In this document: in pieces, positions 19,501-25,551 of the stretch | How the letters are laid out: each line of letters opens with the position of its first letter | Numbering within the stretch: the stretch's first letter is position 1 | Source: Bacteroidales bacterium UBA4331 | GTDB lineage: Bacteria; Bacteroidota; Bacteroidia; Bacteroidales; Paludibacteraceae | Direction: 5' to 3' | DNA: 58,564 nt | NCBI GenBank assembly: GCA_002394395.1 | Contig: DGTR01000035.1 | Coordinates: 1-58,564, forward strand | The notes under the pieces: model-generated | Database searches by the model: none | Seen by the model: the letters and a program-made list of their open reading frames with translations, nothing else | What the model was told of the DNA's origin: nothing | Position numbers and translations under genes: made by a program

Positions 19501-20255
19501 CTTCCCGCCATGCTGTAGAAGAACGGATCGAAGAGCTGCGGACTCTGCGGTATATCGCCGCCGTCGAAATAAGTTTCCCATTGCCACCAGTACGCATTAT
19601 GGAGATTGTTGTTCTTGACGTAGTAATCGCGGACATTCAGACCGATGTAGAACTTCTTGTTCTGCAGCTCCACGGGGATATACCAGTCAAACTGGATATA
19701 GACATGATGCTTGCCATAGGAAGAGTTCTTACGCGTGACATAGATCCAATTGGCTGCGCTGCTCTCATCATTATCACCGATTATCCAGTGGGATTTATCG
19801 TGGGCATGAAGGGTCAGAGGAACCGAATTATAGGTGTTGGTTACGACGCAGGTACCGGTATCTACCAGCAGGTAGGCCGTACCGCTTCCTCCCGAAAAAC
19901 GCCCCGTGTAATTAGGGTTACGGGTAGCACCGAAAGAGGCGATACGGTGTACATTCGCCGAACCGCGTCCCTGCCCGGGCTGCTCACTGAACCATACATA
20001 GGAGTTGTTCGTGTTGTTGTTGTTGGCTGTTTGGGGGTTCAGATAATAGGTGTTATCGTCCCCCTCACCGTAGATCCACAACGGGATGGTAAACCGCAAT
20101 ACGCCATTACCCATACTCATGATGGAGTAGTTGTCAAACTTCTGTAAATAATCGTTTCCCGCTTGCGCTCGCAAAGGAACAAGCATGAAAACGGTCAATG
20201 CAAGCAAAGTGATCATCAAATGCTTGCTGAAGGGATGGATTTTTGCTCTCATCAT
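10527..20255 (-). CDS. Giant secreted multidomain protein (3242 aa) with two LamG domains
   Basis: A 3242-residue secreted protein with no recognisable enzyme domain. It has a signal peptide (about residues 1-32, ending LRAQAG); an N-terminal region of unknown fold rich in aromatic residues; FN3-like segments near residues 340-420 and 815-890 (VILTWQPTAGSVDHYILERR); two carboxypeptidase-regulatory-like beta-sandwiches near 900-1070 (LIAGRVQYEDGSGCYGTTVT, then FSGRVLYKLSSVPVRDANIL); and a long central region I cannot assign. Two LamG/jellyroll domains lie near 2200-2390 and 2400-2565 (DDAWHHIAMAVNRTYNNVAV). A BACON-like segment follows near 2690-2790 (YTIESLPDWLTVNAAYGSIN), then ECVG-type domains and a GWNWISVN strand. 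The last 27 residues carry the shared tail (IIRNNEKYDVTGKKL). It follows a 53-codon small gene and overlaps the lipoprotein gene. The architecture suggests a cell-surface adhesin or scaffold; this is inference. Confidence 0.88.
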   Translation of the reverse strand: MMRAKIHPFSKHLMITLLALTVFMLVPLRAQAGNDYLQKFDNYSIMSMGNGVLRFTIPLWIYGEGDDNTYYLNPQTANNNNTNNSYVWFSEQPGQGRGSANVHRIASFGATRNPNYTGRFSGGSGTAYLLVDTGTCVVTNTYNSVPLTLHAHDKSHWIIGDNDESSAANWIYVTRKNSSYGKHHVYIQFDWYIPVELQNKKFYIGLNVRDYYVKNNNLHNAYWWQWETYFDGGDIPQSPQLFDPFFYSMAGSDINTLGKAGIQYMTFQDPISYHTSLDPSKEIAQAERSEKILVDMLDSVQDHFYADFNVWVNKDGGVKQRLKTNSVMIPAYHKIYNFEASEVKDAQNSVTGDVQLSWHTLYPNDQDILEADMYEVQRATQEDFSDAQSIAVVPYSAGENNYAYTDAAEDVLQLFHDDSLYTDSYTNKISVTQNEVEVENANGLHARVTATLHSDVNIPGAPLYYRVRRASAATWGWNPSDYMATTSIVKSNYLSPLAPTQEPYTLDPDFENNRKVHFLLKIDNPAIEPVMPSVDRTSLEITVDPDMAYGVSVPVTIKSDNTGWSSLDHVFVHYSAVQELNGVITPLEVQHPWNTFTAQSGARVTVKAKAWKNAFDESKGYVGNEISFSFLVPTRGITVYTKCKVSPDENIFTLTYNQAKDERNVLTDEELQARVLAQIDQDELRNRLYPFLEAKVQAMSAGDHCVWERNADLVLTRTVVETGLRQEIRVPKDSIVLQPDGSYLAHVTDVVDMSCVHFRYDVRIDQSNALLQVQKSEQLEPIAITGPDLYTNASAQIASFQATDGTDKRGVILTWQPTAGSVDHYILERRIQGSEVPFDTIAILETEGYFDEANGSHPVVPGQRYEYRVSTSFSCNGTTTVHTASTEGRRSPYGLIAGRVQYEDGSGCYGTTVTLSRDGAEDIHVETDERGAFLFDSLLYGTSTNYFITPTSQTAEFVFNNTGSPTAAVTLSAENNVVENLSFDNISSVRFSGRVLYKLSSVPVRDANILLNGKMVKKSGDAVKTDMSGNFSISVPKGSAFTLQIVKKGHTFEGDGFVRIDGDSLLTLSKALDGVRIWDQTKVRLVGRVVGGIDQASLPLGQGLSRNNIGDNLQLVLELEGDNIAYIVRDPEDLTRDTLEYTIGATRIHYQHKRIVINPDPVTGEYEADLFPTKYKVVQATAQGYATLFAQGKTSETIDLSNTEPGVFSIIYRTPIEVTYKQSLYGKEYDYYGLKSWTAEALNGEEMKVDLVSQEADGSYSYLFGAPVFTAGQYQFRVSAHEDYYYNNDRTRVPDRVYLKGGNLKIYNGMRETTDIQSAPLDANGSALVNVIFDQVTYVQTGENALHSLDFSVESEGEYVTSNPLQAYVLGAVEKATDFMQRDTASTGITLLDILRDPPGSGSYAYLEKGTSYHVKYKEPSNFRIGLNLFVKWGNNSQYFVGTYAGSPAAGATAGVLNTVEKTTDWNFPLTVQWYGYNQADYEFKTTERIQTGSGPFQVGTNGDVYIGVTNGVMTSKADAFRIVDSISFEQIKAKINNKSYRIVQQGVDAKGKPWYLMRTEDVLIKKFIQSSFAYTHQYIVGTIIPDLLYHRNSLLLTGTREEAVTQAIAKDRPVYWSKVHPDSLGFGEEGYYEIITPDGLNWMIFDQVQLDNKAVDNWIGVLATNEAEKVLAMTKTPLATHSISGGLTQTYSESYSYVDTRSAYFAWPWNHQTGEGVTSSSGFFGDGFGPLAIARLKDLFKGSKGFQLLMKHLNAADKGTSPSQYVRAEVGGVKFDLDCKFILETGFNLLPENGESVGSSKTTGYVLSLNPLEHLTFNVYKSLTDDFNEQSKETRYEAHDFNSDNKNKYLFGSLMYSTLGGATRCPWEAADSTYFYNPGTPLNAATQKIENPQMVINRHEVSNVPHDQAAKFKLTMWNEADEVVGAASGPAVFMTLKMDDATNIKGAKISIDGVPLSDGREFRFQGNTPIIKTIEVRAGDDYDYEDICLILQSECTPTITCQKVCFSVHYMPVSCDVRISSPSDKWIMNTLSPRDENGYYMPVSIDGFDVNYDGFDHIELQYKLTTQSNDAWVNLCSYYAEDSLYQQASGSKAMIEGGRIENFRFYGERDPMEQQYDLRAVSFCRHGSGYVTKSSPVLTGIKDTRPPRVFGEPEPANAILGVGDNLKLRFNEPIAGNYLDEDNNFQLAGYTNESGIAAGTSLHFGGTIDSYAESKVLRSFLDKSFTIDMMVRLNDPSQTAVLLELRSEKGSINLVYGNNHLMLLINGLLATHSLPLPEPPTAFTRFVTEYDHTTRAVRFYVGTQDITNPNTPPLMDFVKVSMINAPIVIGRNLNGNMMEVRLWSKALSADEVAETHMHRLTGYERELIAYYPMDEGTGDVLMDKATGATLYTHGTSWEHQTGISLRVPENERIPLDGNLMSRSDIQDETLTFWFKTTGTGTLFSAGRTDNKHGFELMVTSGGLTLYSDSTSWPMAGSYSDDAWHHIAMAVNRTYNNVAVYIDGILKQTFAARKLGPISGAMYFGGKNFAGNIDEFAIFEQALPKSLLESISMISPVGNEMGLMAYLPFNEMKENSNGVYEQIFSVNDQRVFKTTDGTIVNKQVPLVLNNTVSPIETYADKSTSAPVHNMGKLTKLNFDWAFNGDELMINLNMLDREINKRAIYVTVRNVEDLNGNPMVSPVTWTAYVDKNALKWEEKTIKMHAIYGEETDGVEYVTRVLNHSGKLHPYTIESLPDWLTVNAAYGSINPTEELYLTFSANTDMAPGVYDDIVYVTDENGLSEPMRVELTIEAVAPYEEIDEHKYPLNMSVCAQVKLNDTEYDTDPNDIVYAFYQNECVGMDHVSFNENTHKAKVFLTVYGEDAMNRKPIRFRLWRASTGRVYDLSTNRNVIFAHGFVYNCGDTDPLILTTFGSEVQMIDLEQGWNWISVNMDLTASGGLLSTCMTANDSWIEGDIIKNPNTRKFGTYDETSAEFMGTLDKLHYSQIYMVYSQHENRMRIAGDLLPEDSMHVTVRGDGQWSMLPCLFNRTTPISEALASYFQKAQPGDIIKAHDRFAVFSEDKRWEGNLIALRPGEGYLFRRLGLGSVVIPFYHQTTTPAPKKMSKQEDAQSTLFSNPKAATNMTMIAKIERSAVSTQPSPIRVYVGDELAGVSEPIDSLYFITIQSDLSGSPVRFETENGTPLTIFNNPSSVHYAPDAHHGSLLEPVILVPEDPSRVYKIIENNHVVIIRNNEKYDVTGKKL

Positions 20256-20284
20256 ATAATTGCTTTTAATGGTTTATTCCTTTT

Positions 20285-20446
20285 TCAGAATACCCGTCTC
20301 CGGGGTGCCTGTGCTGTCTCCTGATCGCCGCCTTCAAGACTGGTCTCAATGCTGGCACTTAATATCAGCCCCACCGCCTGTACCGGCTGCATCTCCACGG
20401 AGGGAGTTATGTATTTACGCATTTTCATATTTTTGCATTTACTCAT
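20285..20446 (-). CDS. Small 53-residue protein between the FISUMP-like gene and the giant gene
   Basis: A short frame on the minus strand, from ATG at 20446 to TGA at 20285, encodes 53 residues. Core segments are KMRKYITPSVEMQPVQAVG and the end AQAPRRRVF. In-frame ATGs at 20428 and 20422 could be the true start, the latter giving a 45-residue protein beginning MRKYITPSVE. It begins 13 bp after the stop of the upstream gene and ends 30 bp before the giant gene, so it fits tightly in the operon. An unrelated gene neighbourhood at 36134-36295 encodes another 53-residue protein with the same Y-x-x-P-x-(I/V)-E start and A-P-R-R end. I recall short Bacteroidales proteins with a KKY-x-x-P-x-I-E start, but their function is unknown to me. 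No signal peptide is evident. Confidence 0.65.
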   Translation of the reverse strand: MSKCKNMKMRKYITPSVEMQPVQAVGLILSASIETSLEGGDQETAQAPRRRVF

Positions 20447-20458
20447 TTTCGCATAGGG

Positions 20459-21940
20459 TTATTTGATCATTTCACCGAGGATGCTATATTCCTTGCCACC
20501 ATGGCGGATAAGGAGGACGCCGTTCTTGATGACCTTTGTACATGGCACATTGTCCATTTGGACATTCTCAACGCCGGTAGCCGTATTCTGTATGCGCCAA
20601 ACGGCAGGCATGTTGCGGTATCGCGCAGCTACTTGAGCCTGAGATTGATTATTAAACTCATGTCCGTTCGGACCGCCGCCGTCCAGATAGAAATAGGCAC
20701 GGAAACCTTTCATCTTCGAGTCCGGATATTTTATGTCATCCGGCCAGTAGAGCGTGTTGTTTGCCCCCAGGAAGAAATTGTAGTGGGGAATACCCACGGT
20801 TTCGTTATAGCCCGGAATACGCTTGCGGGGATAGAGACCGTGGAACTTAATGTTCTCGTTGCCGGGGTCGGACGGAGCCTCCGAGACGTCCTCTGCTACC
20901 CAGTTCTCCACGCCGTCAAAACGCAAGAACGTCATCACCTCGCCTGTGTTCGCCCACTGGATGAGATAAGGCACGCCCGCTGAGAGACGGTTACCCGCCA
21001 ACGGACTCACCGATAAGTTCAGCTGCTCATTTCCCGTCGTTCCACTCACCGTGCCGCCATCAAACGTATAAACCTCCGCGCCGGCCAAAGGAGATTCCTC
21101 TATATCCGGCACATCGAAGGGAAGGCAGAGAGTATAAAACGTAGCATCTTTCCCCAATGTGCGGCGCATCAAAGCAAACGATTTCGTACGCGCCTCCGAT
21201 AGTTTCGTCAAGAAAGCCGCCGTCTCGTCCATTTCGTCTAAGACAACAACCGTCCGAGCCAAACGAACGGAGTAATACGCATATTTGGTTTGATTGTTCA
21301 AATCGTGGATATCCGGCGCACTGGGGTTGTCGTTGAATCGCATACAATGGGCGTTATCTGTATCTTCACTATGCTCATCCGCTGCCCAGTACGAACCGTG
21401 ATCACTGACATCCTTTGTATACTCCGGATCGTCTTGTTCCTTATTATTAGGAACATTATATCCGTACCCCTCGCAGGGCAGGAAAACGGCGCCGGATGCC
21501 GCCATGATAGCCCATTGCCCGGCGGTATAACTATTCAACTCATAACCTATTCCTTGCTCCACAGGAACAAAAGCAGGCGCGCCTTCCGGCTGCACCCATC
21601 CATCCGGTAGGATGATCAAACCATTCTGCCCGTCCACTATACCCAAGGCATTGAGGTCATTGGCATTCTCGCGACCCTCGCCGTCTGCGTTCACCAGGAG
21701 ATAGCTCCATTCCGCACTCGTCAGTACACGCCATCCGTAGGTATCCTCCGGAGGGATAGATGCCCATTGCATCAACCGGGACTCGTTCGCCTCTTTGAAC
21801 TGGACGTACCTGTTGGGGCCCACTGAGAAGATACCCCGCGGAGCCTGCGGGTATGGGTCGCCTTGCCCCATCACAGGCAGACATATCGCGGATACCGATG
21901 CCACCACTGCCAACAAATAAAGAATATTCTTTTTCATCAT
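20459..21940 (-). CDS. Secreted FISUMP-like domain protein with C-terminal tail
   Basis: A 493-residue secreted protein. After a signal peptide (MMKKNILYLLAVVASVSAIC, cleaved near residue 26) comes a domain of about 210 residues resembling the FISUMP/formylglycine-enzyme-like domains common in Bacteroidales and Fibrobacter. Its typical landmarks are WRVLTSAEWSYLL, GLIILPDGW, ASGAVFLPCEGYGY, HGSYWAADE and YYSVRLAR. The second half contains TFYTLCLPFDVPDIEESPLA, a beta-sandwich module often found in Prevotella surface proteins. The last residues, from VIKNGVLLIRHGGKEYS to LGEMIK, are the tail shared with six other proteins here. It is the first gene of the operon, with its own promoter about 60 bp upstream. 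No catalytic function can be claimed. Confidence 0.85.
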   Translation of the reverse strand: MMKKNILYLLAVVASVSAICLPVMGQGDPYPQAPRGIFSVGPNRYVQFKEANESRLMQWASIPPEDTYGWRVLTSAEWSYLLVNADGEGRENANDLNALGIVDGQNGLIILPDGWVQPEGAPAFVPVEQGIGYELNSYTAGQWAIMAASGAVFLPCEGYGYNVPNNKEQDDPEYTKDVSDHGSYWAADEHSEDTDNAHCMRFNDNPSAPDIHDLNNQTKYAYYSVRLARTVVVLDEMDETAAFLTKLSEARTKSFALMRRTLGKDATFYTLCLPFDVPDIEESPLAGAEVYTFDGGTVSGTTGNEQLNLSVSPLAGNRLSAGVPYLIQWANTGEVMTFLRFDGVENWVAEDVSEAPSDPGNENIKFHGLYPRKRIPGYNETVGIPHYNFFLGANNTLYWPDDIKYPDSKMKGFRAYFYLDGGGPNGHEFNNQSQAQVAARYRNMPAVWRIQNTATGVENVQMDNVPCTKVIKNGVLLIRHGGKEYSILGEMIK

Positions 21941-21997
21941 TTATATTTATATATGTATATAGTTTTTGTGATTATTCACAACATGAACAATATCGGC

Positions 21998-22029
21998 GCA
22001 AAATTACAAAAAAAATTGTGCGTACGCAA
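21998..22029 (-). promoter_or_regulatory. Promoter of the giant-protein operon
   Basis: Minus-strand TTG (22027-22029), a 20-nt spacer and TAATTTTGC (21998-22006) match the Bacteroidota consensus. The start codon is 57 nt below the -7 box. Confidence 0.75.
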
Positions 22030-22045
22030 TACGTACATGCAAAAA

Positions 22046-22091
22046 TTTACGCAAACTACCTTTTTTTGGTCATTTTTTTACGCAAACTACC
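22046..22091. repeat. Two 15-bp direct repeats upstream of the giant-protein operon promoter
   Basis: TTTACGCAAACTACC occurs at 22046-22060 and again at 22077-22091, an exact repeat of period 31 (about three helical turns). Both copies lie just upstream of the -33 element, a typical place for an activator site. Confidence 0.75.
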
Positions 22092-22137
22092 CTTTCTTGC
22101 TCCAGTCTCAGGGTGTCAATTTATCCACATAAATAAA

Positions 22138-22163
22138 AAAAACGCACCCGAAGATGCGTTTTT
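22138..22163 (-). terminator. Terminator after the 126-residue protein gene
   Basis: The 9-bp stem AAAAACGCA/TGCGTTTTT (22155-22163 with 22138-22146) around an 8-nt loop is followed on the minus strand by more T residues. It starts 2 bp after the TAG stop at 22166. Confidence 0.85.
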
Positions 22164-22165
22164 CT

Positions 22166-22546
22166 CTACTCGTGTATCAGTACTGCGCGGACGAAGTTGC
22201 CGAACTGACAGATACGTTTCTTGCCGAGGACGGAATCGGGTTTGCCGCGGAGTTGGGCAGCATGACGTTCCACCATCTCCTGGTACCGCGAATGATTCGG
22301 ATCTTTCGCGATACGCGATGCCTCTTGGCAAACGGCTTTCCAGCGTTCGTACTGGGCCTGTTCGGCAGGCGTTCGGGGATTACGCTTATAATCGCGATTC
22401 TCCAGTTCATACACTTCCTTTGGACCGCATCCGAGAACCCGGCCGTCCGGGTAATGCCATTCTTTCTTTCGCATCACCAGACGCGAGTGTTTTGAAAACT
22501 TGCCGGTTAAATCACCGATACCGGCTTCTGTAGTAAATCTTGCCAT
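22166..22546 (-). CDS. Conserved hypothetical protein (126 aa) next to the DUF3987 gene
   Basis: A 126-residue, strongly basic, cytoplasmic protein starting MARFTTEAGIGDLTGKFSKH. Conserved-looking features are MRKKEWHYPDGRVLGCGPKE, NPRTPAEQAQYERWKAVCQE and a C-terminal FGNFVRAVLIHE. There is no signal peptide or transmembrane helix and no catalytic motif I recognise. It lies 226 bp after the DUF3987 gene on the same strand and has its own terminator. The basic charge would suit nucleic-acid binding, but that is inference. I vaguely recall similar short proteins in Bacteroidales accessory regions and cannot name the family. Confidence 0.75.
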   Translation of the reverse strand: MARFTTEAGIGDLTGKFSKHSRLVMRKKEWHYPDGRVLGCGPKEVYELENRDYKRNPRTPAEQAQYERWKAVCQEASRIAKDPNHSRYQEMVERHAAQLRGKPDSVLGKKRICQFGNFVRAVLIHE

Positions 22547-22577
22547 AATGTTTCTTAAGGTTTAATAAGGGTAATGA

Positions 22578-22652
22578 TTAACTAATATTTAACTTATCTT
22601 TAACTTATCACTAACGGGTGAAAGCATGTTGGCTGTTGCAAGTATGCAACAG
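22578..22652. repeat. TTAACTWAT repeats and an 8-bp inverted repeat between the 126-aa gene and DUF3987
   Basis: The 226-bp gap holds three near-copies of TTAACTTATC/TTAACTAAT between 22578 and 22613. A perfect 8-bp inverted repeat CTGTTGCA-AGTA-TGCAACAG follows at 22633-22652. Either could be a protein-binding site in front of the 126-residue protein gene. Confidence 0.6.
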
Positions 22653-22709
22653 AAATGCAAAATAAGGGAGATGTCGGATACAATCCGACGGAATGAACAT
22701 ACAAAAATT

Positions 22710-22779
22710 TGCATGACCAAGTTGACAAACTTGACCAACTTCAGGCTAACTTTGTCAACTTGGTCAAGTTTGTCATGCA
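22710..22779. repeat. Nested inverted repeat overlapping the DUF3987 stop codon
   Basis: TGACAAACTTGACCAA (22723-22738) is repeated exactly in inverted orientation at 22760-22775, with a 21-nt spacer. An outer pair TGCATGAC (22710-22717) and GTCATGCA (22772-22779) overlaps it. The right arm includes the DUF3987 stop codon. In the minus-strand transcript this is a 16-bp hairpin followed by a short A+T tract, so it could end transcription or be bound by a protein. Confidence 0.75.
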
Positions 22780-24068
22780 TTTTTTTTATACACTCCATAA
22801 CGAATCTTTTGTACTAATCCATGCGCCATCCATTCTTCGTTCCAACGAGTAGAAGTACGCGGAGAGATTCCTTGGGATTGTGCTTCGGCGACGAGGGTTT
22901 TGGATTCAAACTCGGCGGGAAGGAGAGAGAGGAGAATGGCTTTCTGGTCGAGGGGTTTAGCGGTAGGCAAATTGATGCGCTCGGTACCTTTGATGAGTTG
23001 ATACGCCTGCGCCATGTGGAGGATCAATTTGTTTCCTATGAGTTCGGCGGTAGCGTAGTCCTCATCAGCACAAACAATATTCTCGGGTCTAACGCCCCGA
23101 GCACCCGACAAAGAGGAAGTGTCCGAATCCAAATCGGACGAAATGGACGAAGCACGGAGAGCGGAGAGGATGAGGGCGATGCGTTCGATATGGACCGCCA
23201 TTCTTAGTACCACGGAGTGGAAGTCTTCGCCGAGCATTCGGATGAGGGTCGGATAGGCGGTCTCGAGATGGTGGCCGAGACGGGTACGCTGGTCGGGCGT
23301 GAGGCGGAACTCGCGGGGTTTGGAGAAGAGCAGTTTCTCATAGAGATGATAGAGCTGTTCAGCACAAGTCTTCACGGTTTCATCGGAACTTTCCGAGGGT
23401 TGTACATACTGGCTGTTAAAGGCTTGGCGTTCATCGACGATGAGGGTGAGCAAGCGCGAGAAGTAACCGTTTTCGATAGATGGCACGAGCGCCTTGTACT
23501 GGCTGAAGGTACCGGTGAGGACCATGGAGAGTTGGGGGTTCTCGATGACGGACGCTTCGCGACAGCGGGCACGGGAGATAGTCTCGTGCTCAGCCGCTTT
23601 ACGAAGGGCGGTGTTGTAGTTCGCGGTAGAGGAACGCCAGATGTCGGTGATGACCGAACCTTCGGACTCATGGATATAGCCGCGGCCGTGCTGTTTGGCG
23701 AGCGTCTGATAGAAAGCCGGGTAGGTAGCATCGCCCGGGATGATGAGGGGATTCGCCTCGTGAATGGGTTTGACGAGTTCGAGGGCAAGGTTGGCGATAC
23801 CTTTTCCGCAAGCCGCCGAACCGACGATAAAGAGTTGCAGGTTCGGGTAATAGCGTTTGGCCCCGATACCGTACTTGAAATAAAGGTTCGGGAGCACGCC
23901 CGAGCACGCGGTAAGTGCGGACATTAATAACATGTCCTTCTCGGCAGGCGTGTGAGCGAGTGAGAGGACGGATTTCATTAGTTCAGGCAGGTTGTTTACA
24001 TCCATGTTTTCCACGATGTGGAGGTTCGCCTGCTCCTCCGAAGAATTTAGGTTCTGAATTTCATTCAT
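22773..24068 (-). CDS. DUF3987-family protein (P-loop, primase/helicase-associated)
   Basis: A 431-residue cytoplasmic protein matching the DUF3987 family, found in Bacteroidota alone or fused to primase-like or VirE-like domains. The N-terminal region LPELMKSVLSLAHTPAEKDM precedes a P-loop GSAACGKG at about residue 83, the degenerate Walker A form usual for this family. IHESEGSVITDIW and SVIENPQLSMVLTGTFSQYK follow, the latter probably a Walker B-like strand. The C-terminus contains RTSTRWNEEWMAHGLVQKIR, a possible winged helix. Only the DUF3987 half is present; no primase domain is fused or adjacent. Upstream lies an A+T-rich, TTAA-rich leader with an 8-bp inverted repeat. The family is thought to act on nucleic acids in mobile-element contexts; the exact role is unknown. 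Confidence 0.85.
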   Translation of the reverse strand: MNEIQNLNSSEEQANLHIVENMDVNNLPELMKSVLSLAHTPAEKDMLLMSALTACSGVLPNLYFKYGIGAKRYYPNLQLFIVGSAACGKGIANLALELVKPIHEANPLIIPGDATYPAFYQTLAKQHGRGYIHESEGSVITDIWRSSTANYNTALRKAAEHETISRARCREASVIENPQLSMVLTGTFSQYKALVPSIENGYFSRLLTLIVDERQAFNSQYVQPSESSDETVKTCAEQLYHLYEKLLFSKPREFRLTPDQRTRLGHHLETAYPTLIRMLGEDFHSVVLRMAVHIERIALILSALRASSISSDLDSDTSSLSGARGVRPENIVCADEDYATAELIGNKLILHMAQAYQLIKGTERINLPTAKPLDQKAILLSLLPAEFESKTLVAEAQSQGISPRTSTRWNEEWMAHGLVQKIRYGVYKKNA

Positions 24069-24135
24069 AACGTTAAAGGGTTTAAAGGTTAAAATGTTAA
24101 ATTGTTAAACAATAAAAAATTGAAATTCACTACTA

Positions 24136-24168
24136 ATATACGTCGCCTTGCAAACTATTTACGTATAT
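24136..24168. repeat. 8-bp inverted repeat upstream of the DUF3987 gene
   Basis: ATATACGT (24136-24143) and ACGTATAT (24161-24168) form an exact inverted repeat with a 17-nt spacer, about 70 bp upstream of the DUF3987 start. It could be an operator. The rest of the 316-bp gap (24069-24384) holds TTAA-rich sequence, the terminator below, and no convincing gene. Confidence 0.5.
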
Positions 24169-24299
24169 GGACTTATTAAATTTTATCACCATGCAACAGC
24201 AAAACGCGGCCTATTCGTTTCATCCTCAGCCTCTTACAAAAAACTATTTCCGTGCTGTTGCAAAAAAAATAGGAGGCGAAAATCGGGTGGGACACATAA

Positions 24300-24329
24300 A
24301 AAAAGTGACGTCACGTGACGTCACTTTTT
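24300..24329 (-). terminator. 30-bp perfect palindrome ending the starch operon
   Basis: The 30 bases are their own reverse complement: AAAAAGTGACGTCAC followed by GTGACGTCACTTTTT. Each GTGACGTCAC half is itself palindromic. With a 4-nt loop the RNA makes a 13-bp hairpin ending in a U-run, so it should terminate in both directions. It lies 55 bp after the AraC-type regulator gene, the last gene of the operon. Confidence 0.85.
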
Positions 24330-24384
24330 CGCTTTACTTTTCATTCGTTTGCCGAGGGCGTTAGGATCTCGAGGATGTATTTCT

Positions 24385-25551
24385 TTACTTCCACTCGGTA
24401 GGTGTGGTACCTGTTTCGCGTGTGAAGATTTGTGAGAAGACGCGACGGGAAGAGAAGCCGCAACGGTCGGCGATGTCTTGAATCTTGAGATCCGGCTGCT
24501 CGGTCATAAGGCGCTTCGCTTCGGCGATACGATAGCGGTTAACCAGCATATAGAACGAGCATCCATACTCGCTATTGACGAACTGCGAGAGGTAGGTTCT
24601 GTTCATCGGCAGCACAGCGCGCAAGTCATTGAGTTGAAAATCGGGATTGAGGTAAGGCTTTTTCTCGTCCATCCATTGCTCGAACAACTGTCTGTTTGCC
24701 GGAGAGGGCTCATCAGAGGAAGAGGTATTGTCAAATTTTCCATCCTCTTTCAACAACTCCTCCCATGGATCCTTACGGAAGAGTATCTGCTCCGTACTAT
24801 ACCCAAGAATGAGCAGAAACACCCATTGCTGAGTGAACATCCGGTTCGGCACATACCTGAACACAATGAAATAGAACGACAGCCCCAACAACGCCAGCAT
24901 GATCAGATACCTCACTACCCATTGTGCATCGATATTCTCCATCGACGAGAAGTTATCCTCGCACCAGCGGCGATACATACGGATATGACGGCATAAGAGA
25001 AAGAAGATAGCCATCGGATAAAGCATGATGATATATATCAGATTCGCCGGCACAAAATAATCAATCACCCCGACAATAATCATTGGAAGGACGACTACTG
25101 CCGCCTTTGCCCAGGTGAGCCATCCCGGCCACAAGACCTGGGAGGGGTAGATAAAAAGCAGCCATGCAAAGATATTTCCTACCGTGAGCGACACATTATA
25201 GAGCGGGTCGTCAGGCGTACCTCCCACCGCCATAAAGCCATAGCCGTACCGAAGAATCAGCAGGACTGTCTCCGTCAATGCCCATATGAGTAGCACCGTT
25301 CCCCACGAACGCCGCATTGCTACCCCCTCATGGTGGCGGTACATCAGAAAAGCACCGAAAAGACACACCATGATCATGGCGACGTACTGCACGGGGTTGA
25401 TAAATGTCTCAAAGAAATCTTCCGGTATAAATGCCGCTGCCCAATAACTGAACACGACGAGTGCGCCAAGGATGACGGCGAAAAAGGCCTCCGACCGATA
25501 ATCCAGCCAGAGACGACGCCAATTCTCTTTTACTCCGATAGTCTTACTCAC
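24385..25551 (-). CDS. Membrane-anchored AraC-family transcriptional regulator
   Basis: A 388-residue regulator with an N-terminal membrane half and a C-terminal DNA-binding domain. Several hydrophobic spans occur between residues 20 and 250 (for example FFAVILGALVVFSYWAAAFI and VAMIMVCLFGAFLMY). The last roughly 100 residues form an AraC double helix-turn-helix with AEAKRLMTEQPDLKIQDIAD and FSSRRVFSQIFTRETGTTPT. The start codon is GTG at 25551, overlapping the TGA of the kinase gene by 4 bp (GTGA), so translation is probably coupled. Being the last gene of the starch/kinase operon it may control that operon, perhaps in response to a membrane-sensed signal; this is inference. Confidence 0.88.
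   Translation of the reverse strand: MSKTIGVKENWRRLWLDYRSEAFFAVILGALVVFSYWAAAFIPEDFFETFINPVQYVAMIMVCLFGAFLMYRHHEGVAMRRSWGTVLLIWALTETVLLILRYGYGFMAVGGTPDDPLYNVSLTVGNIFAWLLFIYPSQVLWPGWLTWAKAAVVVLPMIIVGVIDYFVPANLIYIIMLYPMAIFFLLCRHIRMYRRWCEDNFSSMENIDAQWVVRYLIMLALLGLSFYFIVFRYVPNRMFTQQWVFLLILGYSTEQILFRKDPWEELLKEDGKFDNTSSSDEPSPANRQLFEQWMDEKKPYLNPDFQLNDLRAVLPMNRTYLSQFVNSEYGCSFYMLVNRYRIAEAKRLMTEQPDLKIQDIADRCGFSSRRVFSQIFTRETGTTPTEWK

Noticed and set aside
20260..20466. Plus-strand 68-codon frame between the giant gene and the FISUMP-like gene
   Set aside because: Opposite the better supported 53-codon small gene on the minus strand, which matches a second such gene at 36134-36295.
22589..22798. Minus-strand 69-codon frame overlapping the DUF3987 3' end
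   Set aside because: Reads through the nested inverted repeat in another frame; composition looks non-coding.
24167..24364. Plus-strand 65-codon frame before the DUF3987 gene
   Set aside because: Runs straight through the 30-bp palindrome, has no promoter and no recognisable protein pattern.
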